Assembly: GCA_020466095.1 (NCBI GenBank)
Contig: CM035807.1
Location: 9,247,697-9,311,696 of the forward strand
Reading direction: 5' to 3'
DNA from: Chlorops oryzae
Taxonomy: Eukaryota; Arthropoda; Insecta; Diptera; Chloropidae
Length of the DNA stretch: 64,000 nt
Shown here: in pieces, positions 23,201 through 38,200 of the stretch
Layout of the letters: every line of letters begins with the position of its first letter
How positions within the stretch are numbered: the stretch's first letter is position 1
Notes under the pieces: generated by a model
Database searches by the model: none
The model's input: the letters and a program-made list of their open reading frames with translations, nothing else
Told to the model about the DNA's origin: nothing
Translations under genes and position numbers: made by a program

Positions 23201-26200
23201 TTGGCGACGTTTTTCTTCCTTCTTTTCCATCTTCTTCTTCTTTTTGCGTTCTCTGCGCCTTGCTGCGGCAGCACGTCTACTTTCTTCACGCGTACGCTCC
23301 ATATCCAATTCGTCGAGCAAGCTTCTTGCATTCTGGTATGCCTTAACTTCTTGCGCTACTTTGGCGGCATGTATAATCTTCATGCATTCATAGCACTTCT
23401 CAATTAGCTCTTTATCGCTAAGTGTGCAATTGAAGCGCGTCATTTCTTGATCTGAAGGGAACTGTGTTACATATTGAACCATCCATTTGACGACCTTTGT
23501 ATGACCTTTACGAAAAGCAGCCATTAAGCATGATACACGTCGATTATCTTGTGAATCGATATCGGCACTATGTCCATATAGGACTTCCACGACACTTAAA
23601 TGGCCGCCATGCGCCGCCAGCCAAAGCGGTGAATTTCCTTTTTTATTTTTAACTTCAACAATTGCACCGCGCGAGAGCAACAATTCAACAAACTTTAAAT
23701 GACCTTTATCGGCAGCGATAGTTAATGCTGTATCGCGAGACGTCGGAACGGGTGCGGCATTAACATCAGCTCCTTTATCGAGAAGTACACGACCAACTTC
23801 AATATAACCACCGGATGCAGCTTCCATTAACGGTGTCAGTCCGGTTTTTGCACGATGCTCAACATTGGCTTTGCGATCCAATAGCAAACTCACCACTTCA
23901 TGACGACCCTGGAAACATGCCAATGTTAATGCCGTATTCCGATTCGTTTCGATCTGTGCATTTATATCGGAGCCCTGATCGAGCAGTACCTTCACGGCAG
24001 CTGTATGACCATTCATGGCAGCTAACATTAGTGGTGAAATACCAAGCTTACTGCCAGTGCGTGAATTTATCTCCGCATCGTGACTAAGTAATAGTTTTAT
24101 TATATTAACATAGCCACCACTAGCCGCCAGACTTAACGGTGTATAATCGGATACATTGCGATGTTCCTTATTGGCGCCGAGACTAAGCAATAGTTCGACA
24201 ACCTCATAACGACCGCCAGAGCATGCCAAAGACAGTGGTGTATCCTTTGTACGCTCCGATTGTGCTTCCAATTGTGCACCATGTTTCAATAGTATGCCGA
24301 CGACTTTTTCATGTCCAGCTGTTGCTGCCAATATCAATGGGGTAAAACCTTTCTTATCCCGATGCTCAATGTTAGCACCACGTGCAATCAATAATTCAAC
24401 CAATTCCTCATGACCACCTGCGCATGCTAAGGTTAATGCAGTATCGTGATTGGAATCAGTCTCGGAATCTACATCGATGGTTTTATCCACGGTTGTATTT
24501 GCTGTAGCAACGGCTTGTTGGTAATGCTGTTGGGCTGCAGCGTTTACTAGAAATTGAAAATAAAAAAAATTATTTTTTTTTTTTCAATATGGAAAAAGGT
24601 CTTCGAGTGTTAATTATAATGACAACACTACAACTACAAAGGTCATAAAAACCGTTGGATCTATAACAATGAGAACACTTTTGCCAAAGCATATACGTTA
24701 AATTGATCAACGCCGCACAGTGTAACGTAGACGTCACAAATAAAAATAAAAAAATCAAAGTTTAAATCAATTAATGATGCAGTTTGTAACAACTTCATAT
24801 AAAAACGTTTCAGAAATGCATCAGAAATTTTCTGAAGTGTTTTATTTGAAGTTTTTCATTTCTGTTTCATTTCTGACAGAACTGGAGAGATCCCCTAATG
24901 TTATAAAAAAAATTTAAAAAATTTAAAGAAAACATACCTTGTCCACCGGCAGGTGTTTGCCGCAATAAAGAATACCGATTTCGATCCTTTCGAGCCTGCT
25001 TGTCTATGGCTTTCTTTGCAATTCCACTTGGCATTTTTCCTGTTGATGTTGACGTTGTTGTCAGAGGCGGGGCAGGAAGCTGCGCTGATGAAACGTTAAC
25101 AAGCTGGTGCTGTTGCTGCTGTTGTTGTTGTTGTTGCTGCTGTTGTTGTTGTGTGCTGCTGCTGTTGTTGTTGCTGTTGTTGTTGATGTTGTTGCTGCAA
25201 TCCTTGCTGTTGTGGAGTTGAAACGCTCATGCCGCTTGCAACATCGCCTGGTACCGGCAACGTGGCACAATATTGTTGTCCAGCAATGCCTCTATTAATG
25301 ACATTCGTATGTGGAGCAACAACCGATGTTTGGGTTTGAGTTGCAACTTGAACTTGCTGCAAAAAACAAATTTGATTTATTAAATATCGTATTAAAAATT
25401 TTTTAGTGTATGCCCGCTTTCTTTACCTGTGTGTGTTGAGCACAAGCTTGTTGCTGTTGTTGCTGCTGCTGTTGCATTTGGAGTTGCTGTTGTTGGTGTT
25501 GCTGTTGCTGTTGCATTTGGAATTGCTGGTGTTGTTGCTGTTGGTGCTGTTGGTGATGCATCATCAATTGCTGTTGATGTTGTTGCAGTTGTTTTTGCTT
25601 TAGTACTTGCTGATTTAAGACTTGATGAGATAAAACAGCGGCCTTTTGCTGTTGCAACAATGCGATTTGTTCGAGTTGCTGTGTTTGCTGTTGTTGCAAC
25701 AAACGCTTCGCAGTCTCCTGGGATAAATCATGTAATATTTGCTGTTGTTGTTGTTGCAACAATTTATAACGTTCCTCGTGTTGTTTACGTTGATCGAGCA
25801 ACTCTTGATTGAGAAGTTGGAGATTTTGAAGCTGTTGCGCCTCATCTGGCTCTTGTTGTTGTTGTTGGTGCTGCTGATGTTGTTGTTGTTGTTGTTGCAT
25901 CGCATTTGTTCCTTGTGGTAGTTCGAACATCAATTGCAAATGTGTGGATCTATCATCGTTACCAGCACCTGCTACTGCTGCTGCATTTGTCGCTTCTGTA
26001 CTAAGTACATTGGCGGAATTATTGGTATCAATGTTATAAACGAAATTATTTTGAGGTTGTGTTTGTTGCGCAACATTATTTCCGCCTGCTATCGTTGACA
26101 TCTCCTTTAACATTCGAGCAGCATTTTCTTGCTGTTGTTGCTGCAAATGTTGCATATGTAGATGCTGCTTCAAACCAACAGCATCGGTTGTTGTCATCGA

Positions 26201-29200
26201 AGATAGGGCCTGCTGAGCTTGCGACGTTTGCAGCATTTGTGTTTGATGCTGTAACTGATGGTGATGCTGAAGTTGTTGATGATGCTGGTGTTGGTGTTGA
26301 TGTTGGTGTTGCAGTTGGTGTTGAAGTTGGTGTTGAAGCTGGTGTTGATGGTGGTGTTGATGTGGGTGTTGGATTTGATGTGGGTGTGGGTGTGGGTTTT
26401 GTTGCTGCGGAGGCAAGTGATATTGAAATGTAGTCGGCAAAGTAGTTTGTTGTTGTTGTTGTTGTTGTAATATGGATTGTATTGCAAGAGCTGCATCACT
26501 ACCTTCCGATACGTATGGCAAGAGTGAAAGTGCTGCACGCTGCTTGCGTCGCTAAATATGATCAGTAAATACACAACTAGGGGACTAAATCGCATTCATC
26601 GAAAACTTACCTCCATATTTTGAAGCATTTGTATATCACGCTGCACACGAAATTCGACCGATCGATCGCATGACGCTGTCTGATCTTCTTGCTGCTGCTG
26701 ATGCTGGTGTTGCTGCTGCTGCTGCTGCTGTTGTTGTTGTTGTTGGTGCTGTTGCAGTTGTTGATCATCTTCGGGTAAAATATTTTGTTGCGGAGCTGAA
26801 GACATTAATTGATCTTGATTAGACCATTTGGGCGCCTGCGGCCAATTACCATTCCAGCGAGTCTTGCATATCGAATTAATACCGAAATCAGCTAATTCCG
26901 CACAATTCAAGTTGCCCGTTAACTCCTGAACATAAGTTATTTTGTAATTTTTTTTATTTATTTTTAAAACTTTCTTTTTTCATTAATCTCACCTGCATTG
27001 CTGGATCATTAACGTTATGTATCACTTGAAATATTTCATCTAAATGGTCTACAGCCAAGTCGTACATGGGTTCACGGTCACTCTCATCGTACGGTTCAAG
27101 CGGTTCATCGAGGTTTGGATAAATTTCGCCACCAGCAGTTGCATCATTGCTTGAAGCACTGCTATTGTCGCTGACATTACCCCCATACGAATCATCTTGG
27201 TTATTTTGTTGGTTTATATAAAATTGTTCGGTGAGGGTTATGACTGAAAAAAAAAAAAAATATACCAATATATATATATATATATATAAAAAAATGAATG
27301 AATAAAAATCAAATCATTTTGTCACGATTTCTTAAAATATTGCGCGCTCTTTGCAATTCACCTACCTTGATCAGTATTAGAAGCATCTTTTACCTCTTGA
27401 CCAACATCATCATCTGCCGTATTAGCATCAGTCAAAGTTGTTTGCTTTAGGTATTCATACATGCTGGGGAACATGTACATCATATCTTCTGGTGTATCGA
27501 TTCTTCGATTAAAATCACTCATCAATTGTGTAAAATCAACTTGTTTCGACATTTTACGCGATTTAAGTGGAGTTACGTTCTCGTCATACTGCGTATTATT
27601 GATCTCTTCAATATCCTCATCATTCTTTTCGCTGGGCAAATCGATATCATCAAAACTATCTTCAGCCACTGTATCAAGGAGTGGTGGTGATTCTTTCGGT
27701 TCGTTTTTGAGGTGATCGCGATTTTTGTTGTTTTCATCAGCGGTGGGTGTATCAATGGTTTCATTATTTTCAGAACCATTGTCATCACTACTGTTTTTAA
27801 AGTTAAGTTCACCTTTAACTTCTTCTGCAACAACGTCCCCCCGCTTAACCGTATCGTTATCAGTTTTACCATCAACTGGGGGTGATATATTCGAATGGTC
27901 TCTGTCGTCGGTATCCTGCTTTCCTTCATCAAAATACTCTTTATTGACCGTCGTCGTTTCGTCATTATCGCTTTTAGTGAAAGTATCGGTTTCGTTGTTA
28001 TGGTTGCCAACATTTTCAATATTAGCAGCTGCTGCTGCAGCGCATAATGCTGACAAACTTTTCGCTTCGGAACTACGTGGTCTTTCGTTCGTTTGTGCTG
28101 TCGAGGTTTTAAGACTATCATCATATTGACCAGTCGATTGGTTTTCTTGTGGAATCTCAGTTTGAGATTTTAATTGTAATTGTAATTGTTGTTGCTGCTG
28201 CTGCTGTTGCTGTTGTTCATCAAAGAATCTGCGTACACCGAAGAGCTGCCAACCTTCCTGTAGCATTTTAACATCAAGCTTTTTGAGATACTCTTGCTGT
28301 TCAACAATTTTAGTCATATTACAAACCGATGCAATCGCCGCTGCTGTTGTAAATGGCATAGATCCATCTCCACCTTTAATGTCACTATCATCTGGGACTA
28401 TCATACCTCTGCGAAAAAATGATCACAAAAAAAAAATTTAAAAGAAATTTATATTAATTTATTTATTGTCCTTGTTTCAACGAAAAATTTGAAAAGCTCA
28501 CCCATTATTATCAATAAGTTGTGTAGCTTGACTATGATTGAAAGCCTCCTCTGACCCAGCAGCAATAACAACCGAAGCTCCATCCTGAGTTGTTTGTAAG
28601 AAATCTGGGCCACAATTGTTTGGCGTATTAGCTTTTTGTGCCATAACATTTGTTGCTGCCAATTGCTGTTGTTGTTGCAGTATTTCACTTAAGATGATTG
28701 CCTGCTGTTGTTGCTGTTGCTGCATAATGCATTCCGCTGATTGATACAATGTACCGGGTGAATCGGAGTTTGGTGGTGATGCTAAAGGAGAAGCGGGCGA
28801 ATTGCTATAATCGACTGCACTTTCGCCACCGCCACCGCCACCGACTACATTACCACTTTGGGAACTATCATGGCCGCCGCCAGCGGGAAGTTGCAATTGC
28901 TGTTGTTGCTGTTGTGGGTGGTGCTGCTGTATTTGTTGCTGCGGCAAATACATCATTTGATTAAGTATGGCTTGTTGCTCTTGTTGCTGCTGTTTGTTGT
29001 CGTTAGACAATAGTACGGGCGGCTGTTTGAAGTAGATCACAAAACGGAAAAAATATGTCAATCAAATAAATGAAAATTTTAAGGATAGCAATTGTTTAGA
29101 AAGCTTTCTAATTGAACGAAGGACTATGTTAATAAAGAATTGTCACAAACTATGAAGGAAAGTAGGAAATGAGGTTCGCATCATCATTATCATCATCATC

Positions 29201-32200
29201 ATCATCATTATCATAATCATCACCATCATAGCATTTACAGTTCGGGATGAACCATTTCTTCCATCATATTTGATTAGAAGATTTGCATTATTATCGCCAC
29301 ACTGCGTTACTCAAAAGTATTTGCTACCGGCGCGTTGCCGATCTTTTAATGAGAATATTAGTACAGAATCGGCAAAAGAACATATACTATACATATATAT
29401 ACATACATATATTTCCCAAATTTTTCTTTTCTTTTTCGAGTAAGAAAGGATGGATCTAACAAGCATTGAAGCAAAATGGGAGGAGGTCTTATTTCTGAAC
29501 AGAGGAGCAATGCAAACAAGAAGTTCACCAAAAATGCTCGTTCAGAATTGAGTAACAATAAGAAATTGTAATGCATTTCAAAAAAAAAAGCAATTTGGCG
29601 GGATGGATACGGCTGGATTAACTCCCAGTTTGAACCTGTGTATGAAGAATAAGGAAAAGTCGATAGACTTTTGCTCAACGAACGTACACTGATTTTGAAA
29701 AGGGGTTAAACTAGCAAATTCGCATGTTTCACTTATACCTACCATGTTGTTGTTGCATATGGAGACCATTTGATTTTGTTGCAACATGGGCAGTTGGGTG
29801 AATGTTGTAGTTTTGCGAAAATTCTTGCTATCCTTCTTGGAAACAGCTTTCGCTTTTGGGCGATCACTTATAGCGGTACTTTGCGATACTTCAGATGGTG
29901 TAATTATCTGCGTACCCCTTTCATTTGTGCTGCTCGGTATGCCGCTTACCTTTTGTTGCTGTTGCTGTTGCTGCTGATGATGCAATTGATGTTGGTGTTG
30001 CTGTTGCTGTTGCGGTTCGTGTTGCAATTGGGTATTTTTATTGCATCTATTCGCTGCAATTCGAGCACTATTGTTTGCTTTGTTGTTATTGTTATTGTTT
30101 CCATTGAACTGTGCATTATTATTGATGGCATTGGGATTCATGTTGTTGCCTAAAACGTTTGTCATTTGCTGTTGCTGTTGCTGCTGCTGTTGCTGTTGAA
30201 GTTCAATTTGCTGTTGTTGTGTGTCTTGGTTTCCCAATCGGAAACCATGATAGAAATGCAAGATCTGTAAAAAAAAAAAAACACAAAAAAAACATTAAAT
30301 CAATGAATTTAAATTTGCATAATTTTAGGGATTAGAATAAAATTTTTTATAAAATTAAAACAAATCGTTAAATAAGAAGATATAATTTCATCAATTTATT
30401 TATTGATGTTTGACAAAATAATTATAAAAAAAAAAAAAACAGTAAATAGTCATTGACTAAGCTAAACCTCGTGTATACTTACATTTGAAAACTCTCCGAT
30501 CAAATCACCACCAGTTGCCTCGGTGTTTGTTTGATTTTCAACGTTTCCAACATTTGCACCGGCTAGGTCAACGCCCTCGTCGCCGACCGGTTGAGAACGT
30601 ATTTCTTCAAGTATTAGCGGTTGATGCGTAAGCTGTGGAAGCTGCGGAAGCTGTGGCAGCTGCGGAAGAAGCCCTGCAGGCGTAGCTGCAAGATTTAACT
30701 CAAAAGGTGCGGGCGGCTGTTGACGATTTTTGCGCTGAGCGCCTTTTAGTTTTGGCTGTACATGCATCTGCGGATGCCGATGCATATGCTGTACCGAATG
30801 ACTGATGGTTGGTTCCGGCATCAGTAATGCCGATGCTGGTATCATTGGCTTGTGTGGCGGCGGTGCCAATGAATTCATATGGCTCATATCCAAATCGAAA
30901 TGTTTGCGTGGCATCGGTGGTTGCAATGCTTGCATTGGACCGCCAATGGTCGGAGGATGAAGTTGTTGATTAATGCCCATCTCGAAGCCAGCTTGCAAAT
31001 GAAAGAGTCGCGATTTTGCTATGAGCGCTTCCTGTTGCTGTGCGCTTAGCGAATTTATATCAATCGCAGAGAATTCATCCACCTTATCAGCAGGATTCGT
31101 TGGCAATTGCAATTGATCATCCAAATACTCTCCGACACCGACTCCAGCTGACAACTGACCGCCCGATGCCGATGCTGACGCAGCATTCATAGGTAATTGC
31201 ATGCTATTGTTGTTGACCACATTTCCGTTAAATTGTTGTTGTTGTTGCTGCTGATGAAACAATTGTTGATTTGATGCCCGAACTGCATCGGAAACTTCAT
31301 GCAATCCTGGTGGCGCACTAAGGTTTTGCAATTGCTGCTGGAGAGACTGTTGCAATTGCTTTTGCTGTTGCTGCAATTGCTTTTGATGCTGGATATTAAT
31401 AAGGCGCATTTGATTGGCATTGGCAACTGGATCAACAATACCATTATTGATCCCGACAACGGCATTAGTTGCTGCCGCAGCCGCTGCTGCTGCTGCTGCC
31501 GCTGCTGATTGCAATTCATTTTGGTGATTCTGTATGAAGTGCGGATATTTAAAGAGTAACTCAACTACGCGCGTATGTCCACCTTTGGCTGCCTCAATTA
31601 GCATTGTGCTATTATCTTTGAGCTTATGGAAGGGATCGGCACCGCTCTTCAGTAGTAGCTCAACGACAGCCTGATGTCCGCCCGCACAAGCGAGTGAAAG
31701 TGGTGTGTGATCGTTGCTGCTGGTTTGTTTATTAACATCGGCACCTTTTTGTATTAGAAATTTTACAGTGCATAAATGTCCAGCACGGCATGCTTTCATT
31801 AACGGTGTACGTCCACCTTCTGACTCATGTTCCAGTTCAGCGCCATAGCTTAATAGTACTTCAGCGGCATCCGTATGACCATTTTCACAGGCGTGTGTTA
31901 AAGCAGTATCACCCGTTTGTGTCTCCGCATGAACATTTGCTTTGTTCTCAAGCAAAAATCGAACCAAATCCGTATGGCCTTCTTGTGCGGCCTCCATAAG
32001 TGGTGTCGAGGCACCCAATTCTAGATTTGCTCCTTCTTTAATTAAGAACTCGGCAACTTCACTAAAGCCACCACAACATGCAAGTGTCAGAGCCGTTTCT
32101 TGCGTCTCCTCGGTGGTTGCATTAATGTTAGCACCCTTGCTCAGCAATAGTGCCACCATTTCTTCGTGACCTTCACGAGCCGCTTCCATTAACGGTGTAT

Positions 32201-35200
32201 AGCCTTCATCGTTAACCTCTTCAATATTGGCTCCACGCTCAATTAGCAGCGTTGCCAATTCGACATGGCCACCACAGGCAGCCAATGTAAGTGGCGATTC
32301 AAACGAATCGGTCGGCATGTTAACCTGCGCACCCGAATCAAGCAAAAGGCGTGCCACTTCTACATGGCCATCCATTGAAGCTTCCATAAGGGCAGTATGC
32401 ATTTCATCCGTTTTATGCTCCTGATCAGCGCCAGCCTGCAGCAGGAAGCGCACCATATTCAGATGTCCCTTATAGCAGGCGAGCGTTAGAGCACTTTCTT
32501 TAAACTCATTCGAATGAGTATTAATGCCGGCGCCGTGGTCAAGCAAAACCTGAAAAAAAAAAAAAAAATATACACAAAGATTCTTTCAATAAAATCGCTC
32601 AATAATCCAAAACGAATTACTTAATTATTTTTTTTTTTATCATCAAATAAGATCAAACAAACACGTCATTGACCACCAGAGTAAAACCTTACAATCATAA
32701 AAGACAGATTATTAACTCAATCTATAGTGACTCAATGATTGTTAAGAGCTCTCTCATGGTTTCGGTCTCATATCTCGGATTTTTATCATTTGAAGTTATC
32801 TCTTAAAAATTATGGTAATTTCCGGCAACATATTTATATGACGGACAATCAACCTACAATCTACCGTAGAGTTATAAGAATTATAACCTAAGAAAAGATA
32901 GTACCTTTGCAACTTCCACATGTCCGGCGGATGCCGCTTCCATTAATGGCGTATGTCCATTTTCGTTTTGCTCTTCGACGTTAGCGCCATGCTTGAGTAA
33001 CTCTTTTACGACTTCAACGTGGCCACCGGCGCAAGCAAACATCAACGGTGTATTCCCTGTGGCACAATGTGCGTTCACATCGGCATTATGACTGATGAGC
33101 AGCTTTACAATATCCAAATGCCCTGCGGATGCAGCTTCCATTAGCGGCGTACAGTCCTTTTGGCCCTTATCTTCGACCTGAGCAGCAGACATTGCCAGCA
33201 AAACCTTGATCAAATCAAATTTATTGAAAATATTTTTATAAAAATTCGACTAAAAATTTTTAAGTTTCTTTAATACAATTAATATTCAGAACGTTGGATC
33301 TTTGAATTAAAAGTGTTGGTTTTCCTTTCGTTAACGACAGTCTTCTTTTTTTTTTTTTTTTGAGCAAGCTTCAACGAACCTTTCAACTTAACCTTAAAAT
33401 TTTTTGAAAGATGGAAGCCTGATAGTGAAGTCGAAAATCAGCTGATGCGAATGACGTAATATTAGTTTGAAAATCATATTGTCGGTGTAGCGTCATACCC
33501 GATTACCAATAGCGTACAATCCTACAAATATTCAACATATTTAAACATATGGAGTCAATTCAAATCAAATGCACTGATAATTAGAACTGATGCTATATGC
33601 TTGCGTGTGTGTTGAATATTTGAAGGCACAAAAATTCCTTCGTTTTTGTAATTCAGGCAAAGAAAAAACGCTTTTGATGTAAAAAAAATTTGACGATTGT
33701 TTTAAAAGAGATTTTGATAAGTTTAAATATGGCATTACAGTTCAGTTTTGCGAATGCAATTAAAACCGAAACATAATACATAGTGGTATTGTGTTTTGAC
33801 GACATATTGTTGCGTCAGTTAGTTCCACGTAAAAATTGATACTTCCGATAGCGGTAAGTAGCCGATACTTTTGGTATAATAGAATAATCTATATATATAA
33901 AATAATGTTGCGAAATGTGTTTGTGTTGAACTTTCTCGGCACTGGCTGAACCGATTTGCATGCAGTTTTTTTTGTTTGAAAGGTGAAGTCTGCCTGAATG
34001 TTTTAAGCTATATGCGACATTGGTGCGGGTGCGACATTGGTGCGTGTGTCGTGAGATATCAGCATTTTTGTGAGTTGTAAGAATTGATAGATAGAAAGAT
34101 TGATTGATTGACAGATTGATAGATTGATTGATTGATATATTAACAGATTGATAGATTGAAAGATTGACAGATTGATAGGTTGATAGATTGAAAGATTGAT
34201 AAATTAACAGATTGACAGAATGATAGATTGATGGATAAATATATTGAAAGATTGATAGATTGAGAAATTGATAGATTGACTGATTGACAAATTGATAGAT
34301 TGAAAGATTGATAGATGAAAAGATTGATAAGATTGATAGATTGACATATGTTTGCAACGTCCATAGGGGATGTCCATTAATTACGTAAGATTTCTATTAC
34401 TGTTTTCACGTTCACGTCCAGTGCCATCTTTACGCATGGGCCCGGGGCCCCGCGGTCTGAGGGGCCCCCAAAAGTTATAATACTTATACATTATCATACA
34501 TTGAAAGGGCCCCACTTTTCTGCGGGCCCAGGGCCTCCCTCACGCTAAAGACGGCGCTGTTCACGTCTTAAGTCTTTGCGCATACAGTTCTGTTATAAAA
34601 AGCAGCGAGAGAGATAGAGCAAAGACTTAAGACGCGAACGTAAAAACAGTAATAAAAATCTTACGTAATCCCTAACGCATCGTCCTAAACGCCTATTTTA
34701 CTACTAAATAACTAGACGAATGAATCGAAAGGTTAGTATCGGTTGATTTATATGCAAAATTTGAATATTCTTTTATTGCTAAGCTATTTTTTAGTAATAT
34801 TGTAACTAATCTCGCGGAAGTCGAGGAGTTTTCATATACAGTTTTCCTCCTCTACAATGCACCCCGGATATAAGCACTCCCCGTTTATTGGCACTGAAAA
34901 ACGTGCGTTTATGATTTTTTCAATGAAATTGTAGGTACTGAAGTTGATTTCATATATGCGCACCCCGCTTACGATAATTCTCCGCTTATATGCACGCAAA
35001 ATTGTCTCATTTGCCTTAAATTTTCAAAAAAAAAAAAAGTCCCGCTTATAAGCACCGCCTAAAAATCATGTCATATCAAATTACAATTCTATTAAAATGA
35101 GCAATAGAACGACGGTTAGCTTTCGTGACGAAATTCGAATTCTTTCCGAATTGAAAACTACATCAAAAGAAGAGCTTTGTACGAAATATAAATGTTCGCG

Positions 35201-38200
35201 AGCGACATTCCTTTGAACGTTCCCTGAAAAATGCCGTCTGTTGGAGAAAAGTGGGTCTTGAATCGTCAATAGAAAATGGGTAAGACTTACTGCTGTGTCG
35301 GTAGTCGACTTGTGAATCGCCTAATTATATTCTTTTCATATTTAAAACTTAAAGTGTACGGAAGCAGCGTCCCTAACGACTGGATTTACCCGAATATAAA
35401 ACGAAATTTAACTATATGTGCGATTCTGCTCAATCTTAACTCAAACGGATGCTTTTTGAGTATCTTAATAGTTGATTGTTGACTATACAACCGACGCTTT
35501 TCATGCCTCTCTTTGTTTTAAAATACAGTGGAAATCGTTTATAGCAGGTCCGGCTATAACAGACTATCGTATACAACAGACAAAACCTCTGGTCCCTCCA
35601 AGTGTAATGGGAATAATACATAGGAATTCGTATATAACGGACATCGCTTGTAGTAGACATATCGCTTAATAAAATACACGTTTTGAAGTCCCCTAACGGC
35701 TCGATATATCGTTGGTAACAGACAATTGACTATATTCCTTTGCTTACTTTTTTTTTTATTTTTCCACCAAAAATCTACATTACTTATCGGGCATTACTGT
35801 AATAATAAATGTCTGATCATATATCATAAATGTATCTTATATAGCATGACTGTTCTTCTATATGCGATATATTTCTATAACAGTATATTCGTATACAACA
35901 GACAGATTATCTCGATTGTCCTACTTTCAATCTGTTATAAATGGTTTTGACTGTATCAAAAAACATATACATATGTACCTATGAAAATCTTTTTTCCGAT
36001 ATATACAACCATCGTATAGTTTTATTCCCTACGTTCCTCATATGATTTCAGATATCAATGGATAACAGTATTTGAAGAATACCTGTCCATATATTCGGTA
36101 TCAGTTTCGCATGCATCACTTATTGAGTAGCTATCGGTGGAGATATAACAGAGTTTTGTTTAGAATGAAATCCTACCTGTGCCAACTCGTAGTAGCCAGC
36201 CGAGCAGGCCATTGACAGTAAGGATTCACCATCATCAGTTGACTCATTGATGTTAACATTGCCTTTCCCGAGCAGTCGACGAACAGTATTGACGTCATTG
36301 TCGTTGCAAGCAGCAATAAGCGTACGTGAAAAAATTCTGAAAAACAATAACAAAAGAATTAACTTAATAACTTTGAGGAAAGTATGTTTAATGACTAAGA
36401 AAAAAAGATTTTTGGAATTTTAGAAGTAAACTCTTAACCTCGTTTCGTATGTTCTCCGATTTGATTTTTATTATTATACCCGACACACTCTGTGTCGAGG
36501 GTATATTGCGTTTGTGTGTAACACCCAGAACCAGTCGAGATAGACCATACAAAATATATATAGAAATGATCAGCGTCACCAGGAGATTCGATTTAGACAT
36601 GTCCGTCCGTCTGTCCGTCTGTTTGTATACAGTTATCTTATCGAAGGAGTTGAGCTATCTCGATGAAAAGTTGGTATGCGTGCTAACGGGGACATGAGTA
36701 AAAACAAGTTCGAGAATGGACCCGATCGGACCATTTTTAGGGGTACCTCCAGTACTAGGGTCTGTTACGAAAATCACAAAAACTGCTCTAAAATCGAAGT
36801 TTTTCAAGATATTTTGATGAAATTTGATATTTGATCATATTTAAAGGCCAGTAGCATTATTTCCAAAAATTGAAAAAGTGGGCGTGTCAGAAGGGCGGTT
36901 TTTCGAAAATTGTCTCGTACAACCGAAATTCAAATGGGACTTGAACGAAATTTGGCACTTATGCTTCGTTTGTAGCAATAAACATCCTCCAAAAAAATTT
37001 CCTTGGTACTATTTCCAGTACTAGGGTCTGTCACAAAAATCCCAAAACTGCCTTTAAATCGGACTTTTTTGAAATATTTTAATGAAACTTAAAATTTGAG
37101 CGTATATTTAAGCCTCCGATTATAGTTCAACAAAAATTTGAAAAGTGGGCGTGGCAAAGGGGCAGTTTTCATAAAGAAATCTATCAAAAGTCGGTATAAG
37201 GGGACCCTTATGGTCTTAAACACCTCTTGATATTAAAAATTATTTGAACATGTGTGTATATGTCGGGTATTCTATTGTCAGGCTCGCCTGACTATAACAC
37301 CCTTACTTGTTATTATTATTATTTTAGTTTTTTTTTTTCAGATAGCTCATGAAAAAGTTAAAAAGTTTTTGACTTCACTTACGTTTTATCACGTGGACTA
37401 TTTGTACAACGCATTTTGGTTAAGGCCTGCTTTGTCTCATCGATAGCATGCGCAGCATGGCGTAGAGCGGGCTGTTTATCGTTACCTAAAGCAAATATAA
37501 AATAATAGAAAAACGTTATCGTTAAGCATGTTTAAATTCATTTGACTCTTTAATTTGACATACCGTTCGATTCGAAGAGTGTTGTCAAATTCCGATTACG
37601 ATCGACATTTGATTCGAGAAGGAAGTTACCAGTAACTTCATTGGGATCTTGAATTTCTTCATTCTCATCCTCGTCTTCATCGATTTCCTCTTCTTCATCT
37701 TCGTCCTCATCTTCGTCATCGTCGTCTTCTTCTTCCTCGTTATCGTCTTCATCATCCTCATCGTCCTCGTCCTCGTCATCTTCTTCATCATCGTCGATTT
37801 CCTCATCCTCCTCTTCATCGTCGCCATCATCTTCTTCGTCGTTGACCTCGTCAGCTTCTTCTTGGCCACACGAATCTGGATCGGATTCGGGAATGTCATC
37901 CTAAAACAAACAAACAAACAAACAAACAAACAAATTGTAAAACTCCAAGTTTATGGAATAATTTTTCAAGTCCTTGTTAAATGAAAGACCGAAAGAGATA
38001 TAGAGAGAGATAGAAAAGACAAGAACAATGGTTTTAAGCAATTATTAAAGAATTTAAGGCAGATAAGATAAGGAGAAATACTTCTTCCCAAGATATTTGA
38101 TAATCTGGCGACATTAGCGGTATTATATTATATTATTATTAATAGTCTCTTTATTTAAGCGAACGTGTAAGTTGTTGTTGTTGTTGTTGTCTAAGGCCAG

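Larger units (their letters stand above)
33205..36176. other. mask intron 4 (3 kb) filled with repeat debris
   Basis: The intron holds, in order: a TCTATATATATAAAA segment (about 33888), a (TTGATAGA)-type tract, a MITE split by a hAT insertion, a Tigger-type transposase relic, and a TA-flanked inverted-repeat element. These are listed separately. No host exon is seen. Confidence 0.6.
31545..36336 (-). other. First ankyrin block of mask (exons 4-6)
   Basis: About 15 ankyrin repeats encoded by exons 36336-36177, 33204-32905 and the first third of 32549-30483, from SRTLIAACNDNDVNTVRRLL to HTRVVELLFKYPH. Exon junctions fall at the same place in successive repeats (AQ|VLLAM and AK|VLLDH), so exon 5 is exactly 100 codons, phase 0-0. 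The following segment is glutamine-rich. Confidence 0.9.

Noticed and set aside
25406..26470. Long plus-strand open frames rich in Leu/Val/Ala opposite mask exon 12 and similar ones at 20352-20543, 22750-22980 and 47396-48043
   Set aside because: They are antisense readings of CAG/CAA coding repeats of mask, with no start context, splice sites or domains.
33815..34364. Minus-strand open frames of 180 and 74 codons with YQSINLS repeats
   Set aside because: They are translations of the GATTGATA simple repeat in a mask intron.
37585..37929. Minus-strand Lys/Met/Thr-rich frame over the acidic exon of mask
   Set aside because: It is a shifted frame of the GAT/GAA repeats; the correct frame is fixed by DDIPESDPDSC and by splice phase.
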